Origin: JACQFK01 sp041482015
Lineage (GTDB): Bacteria > Planctomycetota > MHYJ01 > JACPRB01
Assembly: GCA_041482015.1 (NCBI GenBank)
Contig: JBGPCZ010000003.1
Coordinates: forward strand, 31,508 to 95,507
DNA length: 64,000 nt
Direction of reading: 5' to 3'
The first letter of the stretch is position 1. Each line of letters opens with the position of its first letter. Of the stretch, positions 45,101-53,600 are shown in pieces. A program made the position numbers and the translations under genes. The notes under the pieces are model-generated. The model did no database searches and had not been told where the DNA came from. It saw only the letters and a program-made list of their open reading frames with translations.

Positions 45101-45883
45101 AGCGCGGTGATCCACCTGGACGGCTTGGTCCCGAAGGAGATGGCCGTGAAGGAGATCTTCGCCCTCCACGTCACGTGGCCGATCCTCGATGGAAGCGAGG
45201 AGAAGAAGGCCGACGACGAGAAGAAGATGAAGGAGTTGCGCGAGCCGTTCGAAGCCGCGAAGCGCCACCGCGCGGGCGATCGCGACCTGAAGGTCGAAGC
45301 GATGCTTCCCTACCTGAAAGGCGAGCGCCCCGTGGTCATCGAGGCGAACCGGGCAAAGGAGATCCGCGAGGCGCTCAAGTTCGCGGAGGAGTTCGGACTG
45401 AAGCCCGTGATCTCCGGCGGCCGCGAGGCCTGGAAGGTCGCTCCCCTGCTCGCGGAGAAGAAGGTGCCGGTCATCATCGGGGCGGTGATGGAGATCCCCT
45501 ATGAGCGCCATGATCCGTACGACGCGGTCTTCGCGAATCCCGCGCGCCTCGCGCAGGCGGGCGTCATCTTCGCGATCAGCTCGGCCGAATCGTTCGCGGG
45601 GAACCTCCGAAACACGCCGTACCATGCGGCCTGGGCGGCGGCGTACGGCCTCGACCGCGACGAGGCGCTCCGCTCGGTGACGCTCCGACCCGCGCAGATC
45701 CTGGGCGTTGCCGACCGCATCGGCGCGCTCGCCGTGGGGATGGACGCGGACCTCATCGTAACGACCGGCGACCCGCTCGAGGTGGTGACGGACGTGGTCT
45801 ACGAGTTCATCGGGGGCCGCGCGGTTCCTCTCGATACCAAGCACACGCGAAGCTACGAGAAGTTCAAGGCACGGCCGAAGTAG
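42113..45883 (+). CDS. secreted triple amidohydrolase (three tandem amidohydrolase modules)
   Basis: 1256 residues with a signal peptide (ALSILVAFAAPAPA). Module 1 (about 18-430) has the fold but reads YPGFIDGRSTLG where the HxH metal motif should be. Module 2 (about 450-860) is complete: IDCHSHIAN (H529, H531), VHCHCYR (H682, H684), LQHVLEG and the aspartate in INSDSDEQ. Module 3 (about 870-1250) has IDAHTHLG (H932, H934) but SSAESF where the metal aspartate should be. Single-module proteins of this group are predicted imidazolonepropionase-like hydrolases or peptidases. Modules 1 and 3 also share DGKGLTVYPG/DGTGLSVYPG and EANTDREILRAI/EANRAKEIREAL segments, so they are more like each other than like module 2. 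The 3' end overlaps the convergent methylase gene by 20 bases. Confidence 0.88.
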   Translation: MRWIALSILVAFAAPAPAKTIAIQDATVVVAPLITLEKATIVIRDGLVVDVAPDAAIPPDAEVIDGKGLTVYPGFIDGRSTLGLPADTKRSIEAQRVAEGEKPDFTKEAPPFMEQANRKGIRPEFDTVSALNIGEAEVKKAHAGGFTVAVVAPAEELLSGRPAIVTLSAAPRRNALLNGAPMMLGSFHTYGDGYPGTTMGVMAHLRQLFMDAQHVRRVHEAFKPGDPRPAVDPAIEALQPVLRGEIPLFMEANTDREILRAIRLASEFGIKLGITGGAEAWRVADELHKRNIPVVVSLKLPKEPRKKDAEADDEPEKLRKEHERLRFEEIDNALRLHEAKVRFCFSTQGLASPADSLPALQARIEHGLPPDAAVAALTTSASRILGIQATHGTIAKGKAATLTVLTASLADKKARVKFVIADGRKFDLEVKPPTDEKKPGEKPAAKAAFLADRDIETDADRRPRLKTGGTLLLKNATILTGADVGRVAGAVLIKDGKIAALGESVEAAEGIETIDATGLWIMPGIIDCHSHIANEGGLNEGSQSITPEVRVRDVLNPRDIAVYRALAGGVTSANVLHGSANSIGGQNATIKLKYGEPPDALPFPGAPLGVKFALGENPKQSNFSGNRGKRFPNTRLGVEATFRRAFTEAQEYAEAKRRNPLLRPDLRLEALNGILSGDILVHCHCYRTDEILMILQVAKDFGFKVRTLQHVLEGYRVAPEIAGAGTGASTFSDWWSYKAEAFEAIPYNAALLTRAGVVVSINSDSDEQIRHLNVEAAKTIKYGGLSEKEALATVTSNPARQLAIEARAGSIEVGKDGDLAVYNGHPLSPYSRCVLTVIDGEVRFDRRDAPNHSTRGFRIEDRLRRAPAALPKGETIAIVDAEIHPVLLNPFKGTLVFSQGKITAMGPGVRPPKNAEVIDGTGLSVYPGLIDAHTHLGLAEIGSVTGMHDDAEIGGVQPDLRALTAVNPHSDLIPVTRANGITTVLTAPHGGTIAGQSAVIHLDGLVPKEMAVKEIFALHVTWPILDGSEEKKADDEKKMKELREPFEAAKRHRAGDRDLKVEAMLPYLKGERPVVIEANRAKEIREALKFAEEFGLKPVISGGREAWKVAPLLAEKKVPVIIGAVMEIPYERHDPYDAVFANPARLAQAGVIFAISSAESFAGNLRNTPYHAAWAAAYGLDRDEALRSVTLRPAQILGVADRIGALAVGMDADLIVTTGDPLEVVTDVVYEFIGGRAVPLDTKHTRSYEKFKARPK

Positions 45884-47030
45884 CCCGCTCGATCAGCACG
45901 AGGTGCTCGCGCTTGGGCGGGCCCCCCGACCAGTTGGGCCGCGACTGGGAGGCGACGGCCGTCACGCGGGCGCCGAGCGCTGGCGCCATCTTTTCCACCA
46001 AGCTCCGGCCATTGACCTGCTGCCCGTCGCCGATCAGGATGAGAATCTTACCCGCCTTCGAGAGCGCGCCCAGGGCGTTCCGGATCGCCGCCTCCAGATC
46101 CCCGGGGTACTTCTCCGCGTCGCGCCGGGAGCCCATCTCGTGGGCCTCGGCGAACGCCGGATCCTCCCCGAAGATCGGGTAGCGCCGCGACTGGTGGCGC
46201 GCGTAGTCGTACACGCCCGCATAAGGGGGCGACGTGACGACAAGATCCACGGACCCCGGCTGGAGCGTCGCGGTCCGCGCATCCTCCCTTTTGAATTCCG
46301 GCTCGACGAAGGCCACCTTCCGCTTGTGGAGGTCGGAGCCGAGCTGGAGCAGCCCTTTCGTGAGCTCGGAGCAGCGGTCCCGAAACCAGCGGAACGCGGC
46401 GCCGCGCGGCTTGGGCCGGTGGTAGGCGTCCTGCTTCACGTCGCTGTCGCTGATCTGCTTCGACAGCTTCACCAGGATGGAGGAGAGAACGCAGGTCAGG
46501 GTCCTCCGGATGAACTCGTCACCCTCACGATCAATGAGTCCCTTTAGGGTGACGATCTCGCGGAGGGTATGCGGGTCGTACCAATCCCGCTCCGCCCGCG
46601 TCCACGGAGGCAACGGGGCCCCTTCCTCGATCTCCGAGAACGCCCGATTCCCGAGCCGGTGACCCTCCTGCTCGACGCGGCGGCTCTGCTCGGGGCGGAG
46701 GACCCGCGTCCGGGTCCACGCGATCTCGAGGGGGACCTTCGAGATGTCGAGCCCCACGAAGGCTCGCCCTGCGCGGACCGCCTCGACGGCCGTCGTCCCG
46801 GAACCCATGAAGGGATCCAGCACGCGACCGCCCGGGAATGCCTCGATCGCGCGACGCGCCGTCTCCGGGTGCATCCGCGCCGGGTACGCGTGGAAGCCGT
46901 GCGTAAACGGGAGCTTCGCCTCCGGATCGACCGCGAGGCAGTTCGCAAGCAGCTGGCCGAACGCGGGATCGCCCGAGACCTCGCACCGTCCCCCCGACTG
47001 GCCCAGGCTGCGCTTGCGTCCGGATGGCAT
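45864..47030 (-). CDS. orphan DNA adenine/N4-cytosine methyltransferase, permuted motif order
   Basis: 388 residues. The SAM motif VLDPFMGSGTTAVEA (about 70-84) comes before the catalytic VTSPPYAGVYDY (about 264-275), the reverse of the usual beta-class order in which SPPY precedes DPFMGSGTT. About 180 residues between them, including a basic stretch, could recognise target DNA. No restriction endonuclease or specificity subunit is adjacent, so it is an orphan or acts in regulation or repair. The start at 47030 is divergent from apbE over an 18-base gap that holds a single palindromic -10 element. Confidence 0.82.
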   Translation of the reverse strand: MPSGRKRSLGQSGGRCEVSGDPAFGQLLANCLAVDPEAKLPFTHGFHAYPARMHPETARRAIEAFPGGRVLDPFMGSGTTAVEAVRAGRAFVGLDISKVPLEIAWTRTRVLRPEQSRRVEQEGHRLGNRAFSEIEEGAPLPPWTRAERDWYDPHTLREIVTLKGLIDREGDEFIRRTLTCVLSSILVKLSKQISDSDVKQDAYHRPKPRGAAFRWFRDRCSELTKGLLQLGSDLHKRKVAFVEPEFKREDARTATLQPGSVDLVVTSPPYAGVYDYARHQSRRYPIFGEDPAFAEAHEMGSRRDAEKYPGDLEAAIRNALGALSKAGKILILIGDGQQVNGRSLVEKMAPALGARVTAVASQSRPNWSGGPPKREHLVLIERATSAVP

Positions 47031-47035
47031 GGAAA

Positions 47036-47044
47036 GTACCGTAC
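47036..47044. promoter_or_regulatory. palindromic -10 element shared by methylase and apbE
   Basis: GTACCGTAC reads TACCGT on the plus strand (47037-47042, six bases before the apbE ATG at 47049) and TACGGT on the minus strand (seven bases before the methylase ATG at 47030). Both fit the TANNNT/leaderless pattern seen elsewhere, in an 18-base intergenic space. Confidence 0.45.
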
Positions 47045-47048
47045 GGGA

Positions 47049-48032
47049 ATGCGATCGATCCGCCCGCTACTCCTCGTGCTGGCGGGCTGCATTCTACCGG
47101 AGGACCGGCCGCTCACAAGGTTTGAGTTCAGCGAACCGCACATGGCGACGCCGTGCGAGATCAAGCTCTACGCGGCGACCGCGCAGGAGGCCGAGCGGGC
47201 GAAGGCCGAGGCCTACGCGGAGATCGCGGCCATCGATCTCGCGATGAACGACTGGAACGCGGACAGCGAGATCAGCCGGCTGGGCGGCACGGTCGGCCGG
47301 GACGTGCCTGTCTCCGACCGGCTCTTCGAGGTTCTCGAAGCATCGATCGCCTACTCGGTTGTCTCCGAGGGCACGTTCGACATCACGGTCGGCCCGGTGG
47401 TCAAACTCTGGCGCACGGCCAAGGGAGAGCGAAAACTTCCCGCTTCCGGGGATCTCGCGAAGGCCCTCAAGGCCATCGGCTACCGCCACCTCCGGCTCGA
47501 TCCCGTGAAGCGCACGGTGCGTCTCGAGGTGGCCGGGATGTCGCTCGACGTCGGATGGATCGCGAAGGGCTACGCGTGCGACCGGGCGCTCGCGATCCTC
47601 AAGCGCCGCGGAATCACGCGCGCGATGGTCAACACGGGAGGGGGCATGGCGCTCGGCGATCCTCCGCCCGGCGAAAAGGGGTGGAAGATCGGACTCGCCG
47701 ACACCGAGGGCGTCCTCCTCCTTTCCAACTGCGGCGTCGCGACCTCGGGCGACTGGGAACGATTTGTCGACATCGACGGCAAACGTTACTCGCACGTGGT
47801 CGATCCGCACACCGGTATCGGCCTGACCAACCGCGCGCTCGTCACGGTCATCGCACCGACGGGAATCGCGGCGGACGCCCTCACGAAGTGCGTGATGGTT
47901 CCGGGCCCGGAGCGCGGCATGAAGCTCGCCGGGAGCCTCGCCGGCACCCACGCGTGGATGCGGTGGGAAGAGGGAGGGCGAGCGAAAATCGTCCAGACTC
48001 CCGGCTTCGCCGCCCTTCTCCGACGGGAGTAG
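47049..48032 (+). CDS. apbE: FAD:protein FMN transferase ApbE (lipoprotein)
   Basis: Transfers FMN from FAD onto threonine of flavoproteins such as Rnf/Nqr subunits. The 327 residues begin with a lipoprotein signal (LLLVLAGC). They carry MATPCEI (about 31), SEGTFDITVGP (about 106), the substrate-binding VGWIAKGYACDRA (about 163), NTGGGMALG (about 189) and the metal site SHVVDPHTG (about 245). All key segments are present. No target flavoprotein is encoded nearby. The ATG at 47049 follows the TACCGT element by six bases. Confidence 0.93.
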   Translation: MRSIRPLLLVLAGCILPEDRPLTRFEFSEPHMATPCEIKLYAATAQEAERAKAEAYAEIAAIDLAMNDWNADSEISRLGGTVGRDVPVSDRLFEVLEASIAYSVVSEGTFDITVGPVVKLWRTAKGERKLPASGDLAKALKAIGYRHLRLDPVKRTVRLEVAGMSLDVGWIAKGYACDRALAILKRRGITRAMVNTGGGMALGDPPPGEKGWKIGLADTEGVLLLSNCGVATSGDWERFVDIDGKRYSHVVDPHTGIGLTNRALVTVIAPTGIAADALTKCVMVPGPERGMKLAGSLAGTHAWMRWEEGGRAKIVQTPGFAALLRRE

Positions 48033-48076
48033 GAGAGAATTCCTTCTCTGGGTCTCCCTGCCTCGGTGGTGTTCTT

Positions 48077-49378
48077 CTATCGGATCTTCCCGGGGAGCGG
48101 AACCGGCCGCACGGGATTGTCGCCGAGCTTCAGCTTCGCCATCCCGCCTTCGGGCGCAAGATCGAGATCGCTCTGGAGGAGTTCCTCGAAGTCGACGACC
48201 ATCCCCGTGTACGCCGCCTCCCGCCCGAGGATCGCCGTCAGAGTCGACTCCGCCACGCGCTTCGACTCGTTGATCGGCTTCCCGTTCCGGATGCTGTTGA
48301 TGAGGTCCGCGTGCTCCTGGATGTAGGCCTTCCCGATGTTCGGTTTCTCGGGGTGCTTCCAGAGGATCTTCCCATCGAGGTCCTTGATCACCGCGTTGTA
48401 GAGGTCCGCCTCTCCCTTCGTGCCCGTGAAGATCGCGCCAACGTAGTTCGCCACGTTTGCCATCTGGCGCGCCATGCTCATCACGTGCTTCCCGCCCTTG
48501 TACTCGTAGTCGACGGTGAAGTGGTCGTAGATGTTGCCGAAGACCTCCTCGACGCGGACCTGCCGGCCCCCGGTGGCAACCGCCTTGACCGGGTGGCCGC
48601 CCATGACCCAGTCGGTCGCGTCGATCGTGTGGATGTGCTGCTCGACGATGTGGTCGCCGGAAAGGTAGTCGAAGTAGATCCAGTTCCGCAGCTGCCACTC
48701 GACGGCGCTCTGCTCCTTTTGTCTTTCGCGATGCCAGAGCGTGCCCGTGTTGTAGTACGCGCGCCCCCCGAGAACATCGCCGATCATCCCGTCGTGGATC
48801 CGCTTGACCGTCTCCATGAAGCTGACCTGGTGGCGATACTGCGTCCCGGAGAGGACGCCCAGCTTCTTCTCCTCCGCCTTCTTCCCCACCTCAAGCACTT
48901 TGCGCACGCCGACCGGGTCGACCCCGACCGGCTTCTCCATGAACACGTGCTTCCCCGCGGCGACGGCGGCCTCGAAGTGCCAGGGGCGGAAGCCGGGGGG
49001 AGTCGCGAAGAGGACGAGGTCGACGCTCGTCTCGAGCACCTTCTTGTAGGCCTCGAGCCCGGTGAACGTGTTCTGCGGCGTCACCTTGAAGCCCGCGTGG
49101 GAGCCGAGCGACTTCTGCGCGCCGTTGAGCCGGTCCTGGAACATGTCTCCCATCGCGACGAGCTGCACGTTCTCGGCGGAGTTCAGGCAATTCTCCGCCG
49201 CGCCGGTGCCGCGCCCGCCGCAGCCGACGAGCCCGATGCGGATCGTGGCCTCCTGCCCGGCCGCGTAGACCATCGGGATTTCCATCGGCTTGTCCGCGGC
49301 GGAGCAGCCCGCGGCCAGGGCGGCGCCGGCGGCCGAGCCGGTCGCGACGAACTCACGGCGGGTGACCTTCTTCGACAT
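48077..49378 (-). CDS. Gfo/Idh/MocA oxidoreductase, Tat-exported (paralogue 3)
   Basis: 433 residues with a Tat signal (TRREFVATGSAAGAALAAGC, possible lipobox) and the NAD(P)-binding GLVGCGGRGTGAA (about 49), EKPVGVDP (about 144) and a second domain ending in LGREAAYTG (about 390). The family oxidises or reduces sugars and inositols. Exported members in Planctomycetota carry a tightly bound cofactor; the sugar substrate is unknown here. It lies 25 bases downstream of the ROK regulator in the same direction, with AAGGAG eight bases before the ATG. Confidence 0.9.
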   Translation of the reverse strand: MSKKVTRREFVATGSAAGAALAAGCSAADKPMEIPMVYAAGQEATIRIGLVGCGGRGTGAAENCLNSAENVQLVAMGDMFQDRLNGAQKSLGSHAGFKVTPQNTFTGLEAYKKVLETSVDLVLFATPPGFRPWHFEAAVAAGKHVFMEKPVGVDPVGVRKVLEVGKKAEEKKLGVLSGTQYRHQVSFMETVKRIHDGMIGDVLGGRAYYNTGTLWHRERQKEQSAVEWQLRNWIYFDYLSGDHIVEQHIHTIDATDWVMGGHPVKAVATGGRQVRVEEVFGNIYDHFTVDYEYKGGKHVMSMARQMANVANYVGAIFTGTKGEADLYNAVIKDLDGKILWKHPEKPNIGKAYIQEHADLINSIRNGKPINESKRVAESTLTAILGREAAYTGMVVDFEELLQSDLDLAPEGGMAKLKLGDNPVRPVPLPGKIR

Positions 49379-49403
49379 GATCGATCTCCTTCCGGGTTTC
49401 CCG

Positions 49404-50615
49404 TCAAATCCTCGTCAGCAGTTCGCGAACGGCCGTCACGCCGGCCCCGAGCGCGGGGGCCCGCACCCCCAGCGTCGACCGTTCGATCGCGACCTGCCGC
49501 AGCGTGTTCGGCAGGGCGCGGTTCTGGATCGACGCGCGGAGCGGCTCCATGACCCTCTCTTCCGCATGAAAGAAACGCCCGTTGAGCACCAGCAGTTCCG
49601 GATTGAACAGATTCAGCGCCGTGGCGAGCGCGATTCCGAGCGTCCCGGCCACCCGTCCGCAAAGTCTCACGGCGAACGGATCGCCCGACGCCGCCAGCTC
49701 GACCACCCGCGCGTACGACATCGGCGCGGCCTCCCGGCGCGGGCTCTCCTGGGCGAATTCCGCGACCACCGTCGAGCACGTCGAGAACGTCTCCAGGCAG
49801 CCTCTGTTCCCGCAGTAGCAGAGCGGCCCCCCGGGATCGACGGTGATGTGCCCCAACTCGCCGGCATTCCCGGAGGCGCCATCCAGGACCTCGCCGTTGG
49901 CGATCACGCCCATCGCGACCGTGTCCTCGACTTCCACGCAGAGGAGGTTGCGGACGTCGCCCCACGGCCGTCTCGCCCGTTCGGCCACGGCCATCGCGGG
50001 AGCGTACCCGATCAAGGAGACCGGGCAGCCCGTCCACTCCTCGAGGAACCCGCGGATCGGCACGTCCTTCCACCCGGGCACGCGCGGGTACGAGATCGAA
50101 GTCCCGCGTTTCCGATCCCACTGGCCGGGGAGCGCGACGCCCACGCCCGACAGCGGCGGCACTCCCGACTCCGCCGCGCGCAGCATCTCCTTGACCGCCT
50201 TCTGGAGAGGATCCAGGATCCCCTCCCTTCCCCGCGACCAGTCGACCGGCTTTTCGACCTCGCGGAGCACCTCGCCCCGGAGGTCGATGAGCAACAGCCG
50301 GAGCGTCGGGGCCAGGAGGCTGATGCCGAGCACGGAGCGGTACGATCCGTTGATCTCGAGGCCGGGCGACGGTCGGCCGACCCGCAGGCGCGAGGGGCGG
50401 ACTTCACGGAGGACCTCCGAGTCGACCAGGTCCTTCGTGATCCTTGAGATGGTCGCCGCGCTCAACCCTGTCGCCTTGGAGAGTTCGCTCCTCGAGATCG
50501 AGCGCTGGTGGCAGAGCTTCCCCAGCACGTTGGCTCGATGCTTCCGGTGGATCGGCGGCGGGGATTTCTTCACTTCGGGGATATATACCTCTGCACCAAG
50601 GGGCATTCCACTCAT
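49404..50615 (-). CDS. ROK-family transcriptional regulator (NagC/XylR type)
   Basis: 403 residues. A winged helix-turn-helix domain (about 24-85, SRSELSKATGLSAATISRIT) precedes a ROK sugar-binding domain with GELGHITVDPGG and the zinc motif CYCGNRGCLE (about 235-260). The position of the kinase aspartate motif (DANAA in ROK kinases) reads YAPAMAVAE, so it is a regulator rather than a kinase. It probably controls the Gfo/Idh gene immediately downstream and perhaps its own operon; an inverted repeat lies just upstream (50620-50652). Start codon choice is uncertain (ATG 50615 or 50606). Confidence 0.88.
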   Translation of the reverse strand: MSGMPLGAEVYIPEVKKSPPPIHRKHRANVLGKLCHQRSISRSELSKATGLSAATISRITKDLVDSEVLREVRPSRLRVGRPSPGLEINGSYRSVLGISLLAPTLRLLLIDLRGEVLREVEKPVDWSRGREGILDPLQKAVKEMLRAAESGVPPLSGVGVALPGQWDRKRGTSISYPRVPGWKDVPIRGFLEEWTGCPVSLIGYAPAMAVAERARRPWGDVRNLLCVEVEDTVAMGVIANGEVLDGASGNAGELGHITVDPGGPLCYCGNRGCLETFSTCSTVVAEFAQESPRREAAPMSYARVVELAASGDPFAVRLCGRVAGTLGIALATALNLFNPELLVLNGRFFHAEERVMEPLRASIQNRALPNTLRQVAIERSTLGVRAPALGAGVTAVRELLTRI

Positions 50616-50619
50616 TTTA

Positions 50620-50652
50620 TTTCAAATCACGGTATATCGGCTGGATTTGCAA
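50620..50652. promoter_or_regulatory. candidate ROK operator (inverted repeat)
   Basis: TTTCAAATC (50620-50628) and GATTTGCAA (50644-50652) are inverted copies matching at eight of nine positions, with a 15-base spacer containing TATAC on the minus strand. Location directly upstream of the ROK start and AT content unlike the surroundings suggest an autoregulatory operator. Confidence 0.4.
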
Positions 50653-50662
50653 GGGTTGCAAC

Positions 50663-53600
50663 TCAGTTTTTCCTTCGTTCCGCCTCCCACCATCCGCTCC
50701 AAAACTCCCGGGCCTTCTCGTCTTCGACGATCTCGATCCGGTCGGGCTCAAGGATGAAGGACGCGTGCTCCTCCTGGATCTCCAGGTTGAATACCTCCAG
50801 CAGCGACCAGTCGCCCCGAATCCGCCAGCGACCCTGGGGGACCGCTCCCTTCAGGGAGCGAGAAACCACCAAGCCCGCCTTCCCGCCCGCCTTTCGAACG
50901 ACTTCGTCCAAAGTGCCTTCGAGGTCCTCCCCCAGTCGCGTCCGAGCCAGTTGATCCCACACCTCCGCCCGACGCACCCCATTCAGCGACTCAAACTCGG
51001 AACCCGAATCCAACACAATGCGGACGCTGGATCGGTCACCCAGCCCGCAGAGGAGCCGGGCCAACTCGATCTTCCTCCGATCGCTGCTCTCCGCGCATCG
51101 CCTCCGGAGCCCTGGGATCGCCGGGGCGAGCCGCAACGTGGAGCACGACTGCGCGGCGGCCAGGAACACGGCCGACTTGGGATCGTCCAGGAGCCCGACC
51201 AGCGCCGGGCCCGCCTCGTCCGCCGAAAAGTTCGCGAGCGCATCCGCCAGGGCCTCGCGAACCTCCACCTCCCGGTCTTTCGCGCGCCGAGTCAGCAGCC
51301 CGAGCGATCCGCGGTCGCGCATCAGGCCGAGCGCCTTGACCGCCCCGGCCCGCGCCCGCACGTGCACGTCCTCCAGCATCTCCGCCACTCCCGGGGCCGC
51401 CGCGATGATTCCAAGCTGCCCCAGCGCGCACGCGGCGGCCTCGCGCACCTCCTCGTGCCGGTCCCGGAGCGCCACGATGATCTTCTCCGATTCCCCGCGC
51501 GCGCCCATCGCGGCGAGCGCCCGGAGCGCATTCCGGCGCACCTCCGGATCCCGGCTCCGCAGAAGGGCCGCGACCCCGGGGATCGCCTCCTTGGAATCCA
51601 GCCGACCCAGGGCCTCGATCGCCGTGCCCTGGACCTTGACGTGATCGTCCTCGAGAAGCCGCACCAGCGCGGGGGCGGCACTCTTCGATCCCAGTTGGCC
51701 CAACGCGCGGGCCGCCGCGCTCAACTCCATGGCGCGGTCCCCCTCCAGGAACCTAGCGATCCTCGGTACTGTTTCCGCCGCCCCGATGGCCCCCAGGGCG
51801 TGGATCGCCCCCTCGCGGACCTCGACCTCCGGCGCCTCGAGACATTTCAGGACGGCCGGGATCGCCTCGCGCGACCCGAGCCTCCCCAGCGCCAGGAGCG
51901 CCTCCACCCGATCCCGCTCCCCCGGTCGTTCGAGCAGCTTCGCGACCGCAAGGACCGAGGCCGATGACCTCAGCTCCGCCAGCACGTCGAGAGCGGTCGA
52001 TCGCAGGTCATCGTCCTCAAGGAGCCGCTCCGCCCCGGGGGCCGCTTCGGGACACCGCAGGTAGGCCAGCGTCCTGAGAGCCTCACCGCGAACCTGGGGA
52101 TGCGAGTCCGCGAGAAGCGGCGCGATCTGGGCCCCTCGATCTTTCGCCCGGAGCACGGCCAGTTCGTGCACGGCCGCGATTCGAACGACCGTCTCCCGAT
52201 CCCCGAGCATGTCCACCAACGCCGGGATCGCCTCACGACGGAGGAGGTTCCTCAGCGTCCAAACCGCCATCGCCCGCACCACGCCACTCTCGTCCTTGAG
52301 ACGGGCCTTCACATCGGTTGTCATGTCCGGTGCCCGTTGCCCGGCAATCGCCTCGAGAGCGAGTGCCCGGATTTCCGGATCGGTATTCGAGAGCGATGGG
52401 CGCACCTCCGATACGGCCGGCCCGGCATCCAGCTTCGCCAGGAGGCGCAGGCACCTCTTTCGCTCGTCGCCCCGCGCCTCCCTCAGCCATTCGATCACCA
52501 TGGGCACGGCCGACGTCCCGCCGATGGCCTCGAGCGCCTCCGCCGCCGTTTCGCGCACCGGGGCCACCGGATCGTGCAGCAACGCGGCAATCTCCCTGGC
52601 CGTGTTCTCCGCGTGCAACTGGCCCAGCGCCCAGGCCGCGGTGGATCGCACCGGGGCGTCGCGATCGCGAAGCAGGCTCGCGAGGTCGCGGGCCCCATCG
52701 TCCGCGCGAAGCGACGCCATTGCCTCGATCGCGCGGCGTCGGACCCTGGGCACGGGATCCTTCAACGCCTTCTTCAGTGCCTCCAGCGCGCCTGCGGCGC
52801 GCAGCTCCCCGATCGCTTCGCAGGCCCGGGCCCGGAAATCGGGCTCGTCCGACGCGAGGCACCCCGCCAGCGCGGACGCCGACTCGCGCGTCCCCAGCTG
52901 GACGAGCGCATTGATCGCGCCGAAACGCACGTCGCGATCGCGATCCTGGAGCAGGGGCTCGATAACGGCCCGCGTATCGGGACGTCCGAGGACCCCGAGC
53001 GCGCGAACGGCATGCCATCTAAGGTGATCGTCCCCGCCCTCCAGGACCGTGGCGATCGCGCCCGCCGCCTCGCGCGCCCCGAGATCCTTCAGCAAGTCAA
53101 TGGCGTTTCCGCGGATCTCCAGCCCCGGGTGATCGAGGAGTTTTACGATCGCCGGCGCGGCATCACGCGCCCGCAGCCCCTGGAGCGCCTCCGCCGCCGA
53201 ACCCCGCACGTGCGGATCGGCCTCCACGAGGAGTTCGACGAGTGCGGGAATGGCCGCCTCCACGAATCGCGCCGACACCCGGGTGCAGACGGCATGCTTC
53301 TCGTCGGGCGTCCGCGCCCCGCGAACGGCGCGCAGGGCGAGGGGGTCCAGGTACTCCGGCGCGAGGAGGAAACGTCTTGAGCCCGGCGCCTTCATCTCCG
53401 ACGCCTCCAGGAATACGCGCATCCATTCGGAGTCGAGCCCTCCCGCAAGCCGATCCTCCACGCCCGGGATCGCCTCCCTCAGGCGGACGGGAAGACTCTC
53501 CTTGAGGCGGAGTCGATCGAGCAGCCGCCGGGCGCGGCCGGCCACTTCGGAGTCGGCGTCCTTGAGCGCCTTCTCGAGCTCGGAGGCGGCGCCCCGGTCA

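Noticed and set aside
48034..48049. AGAGAATTCCTTCTCT palindrome after apbE as a terminator
   Set aside because: Only a six-pair AT-containing stem with no adjacent T-run on either strand; could be chance.
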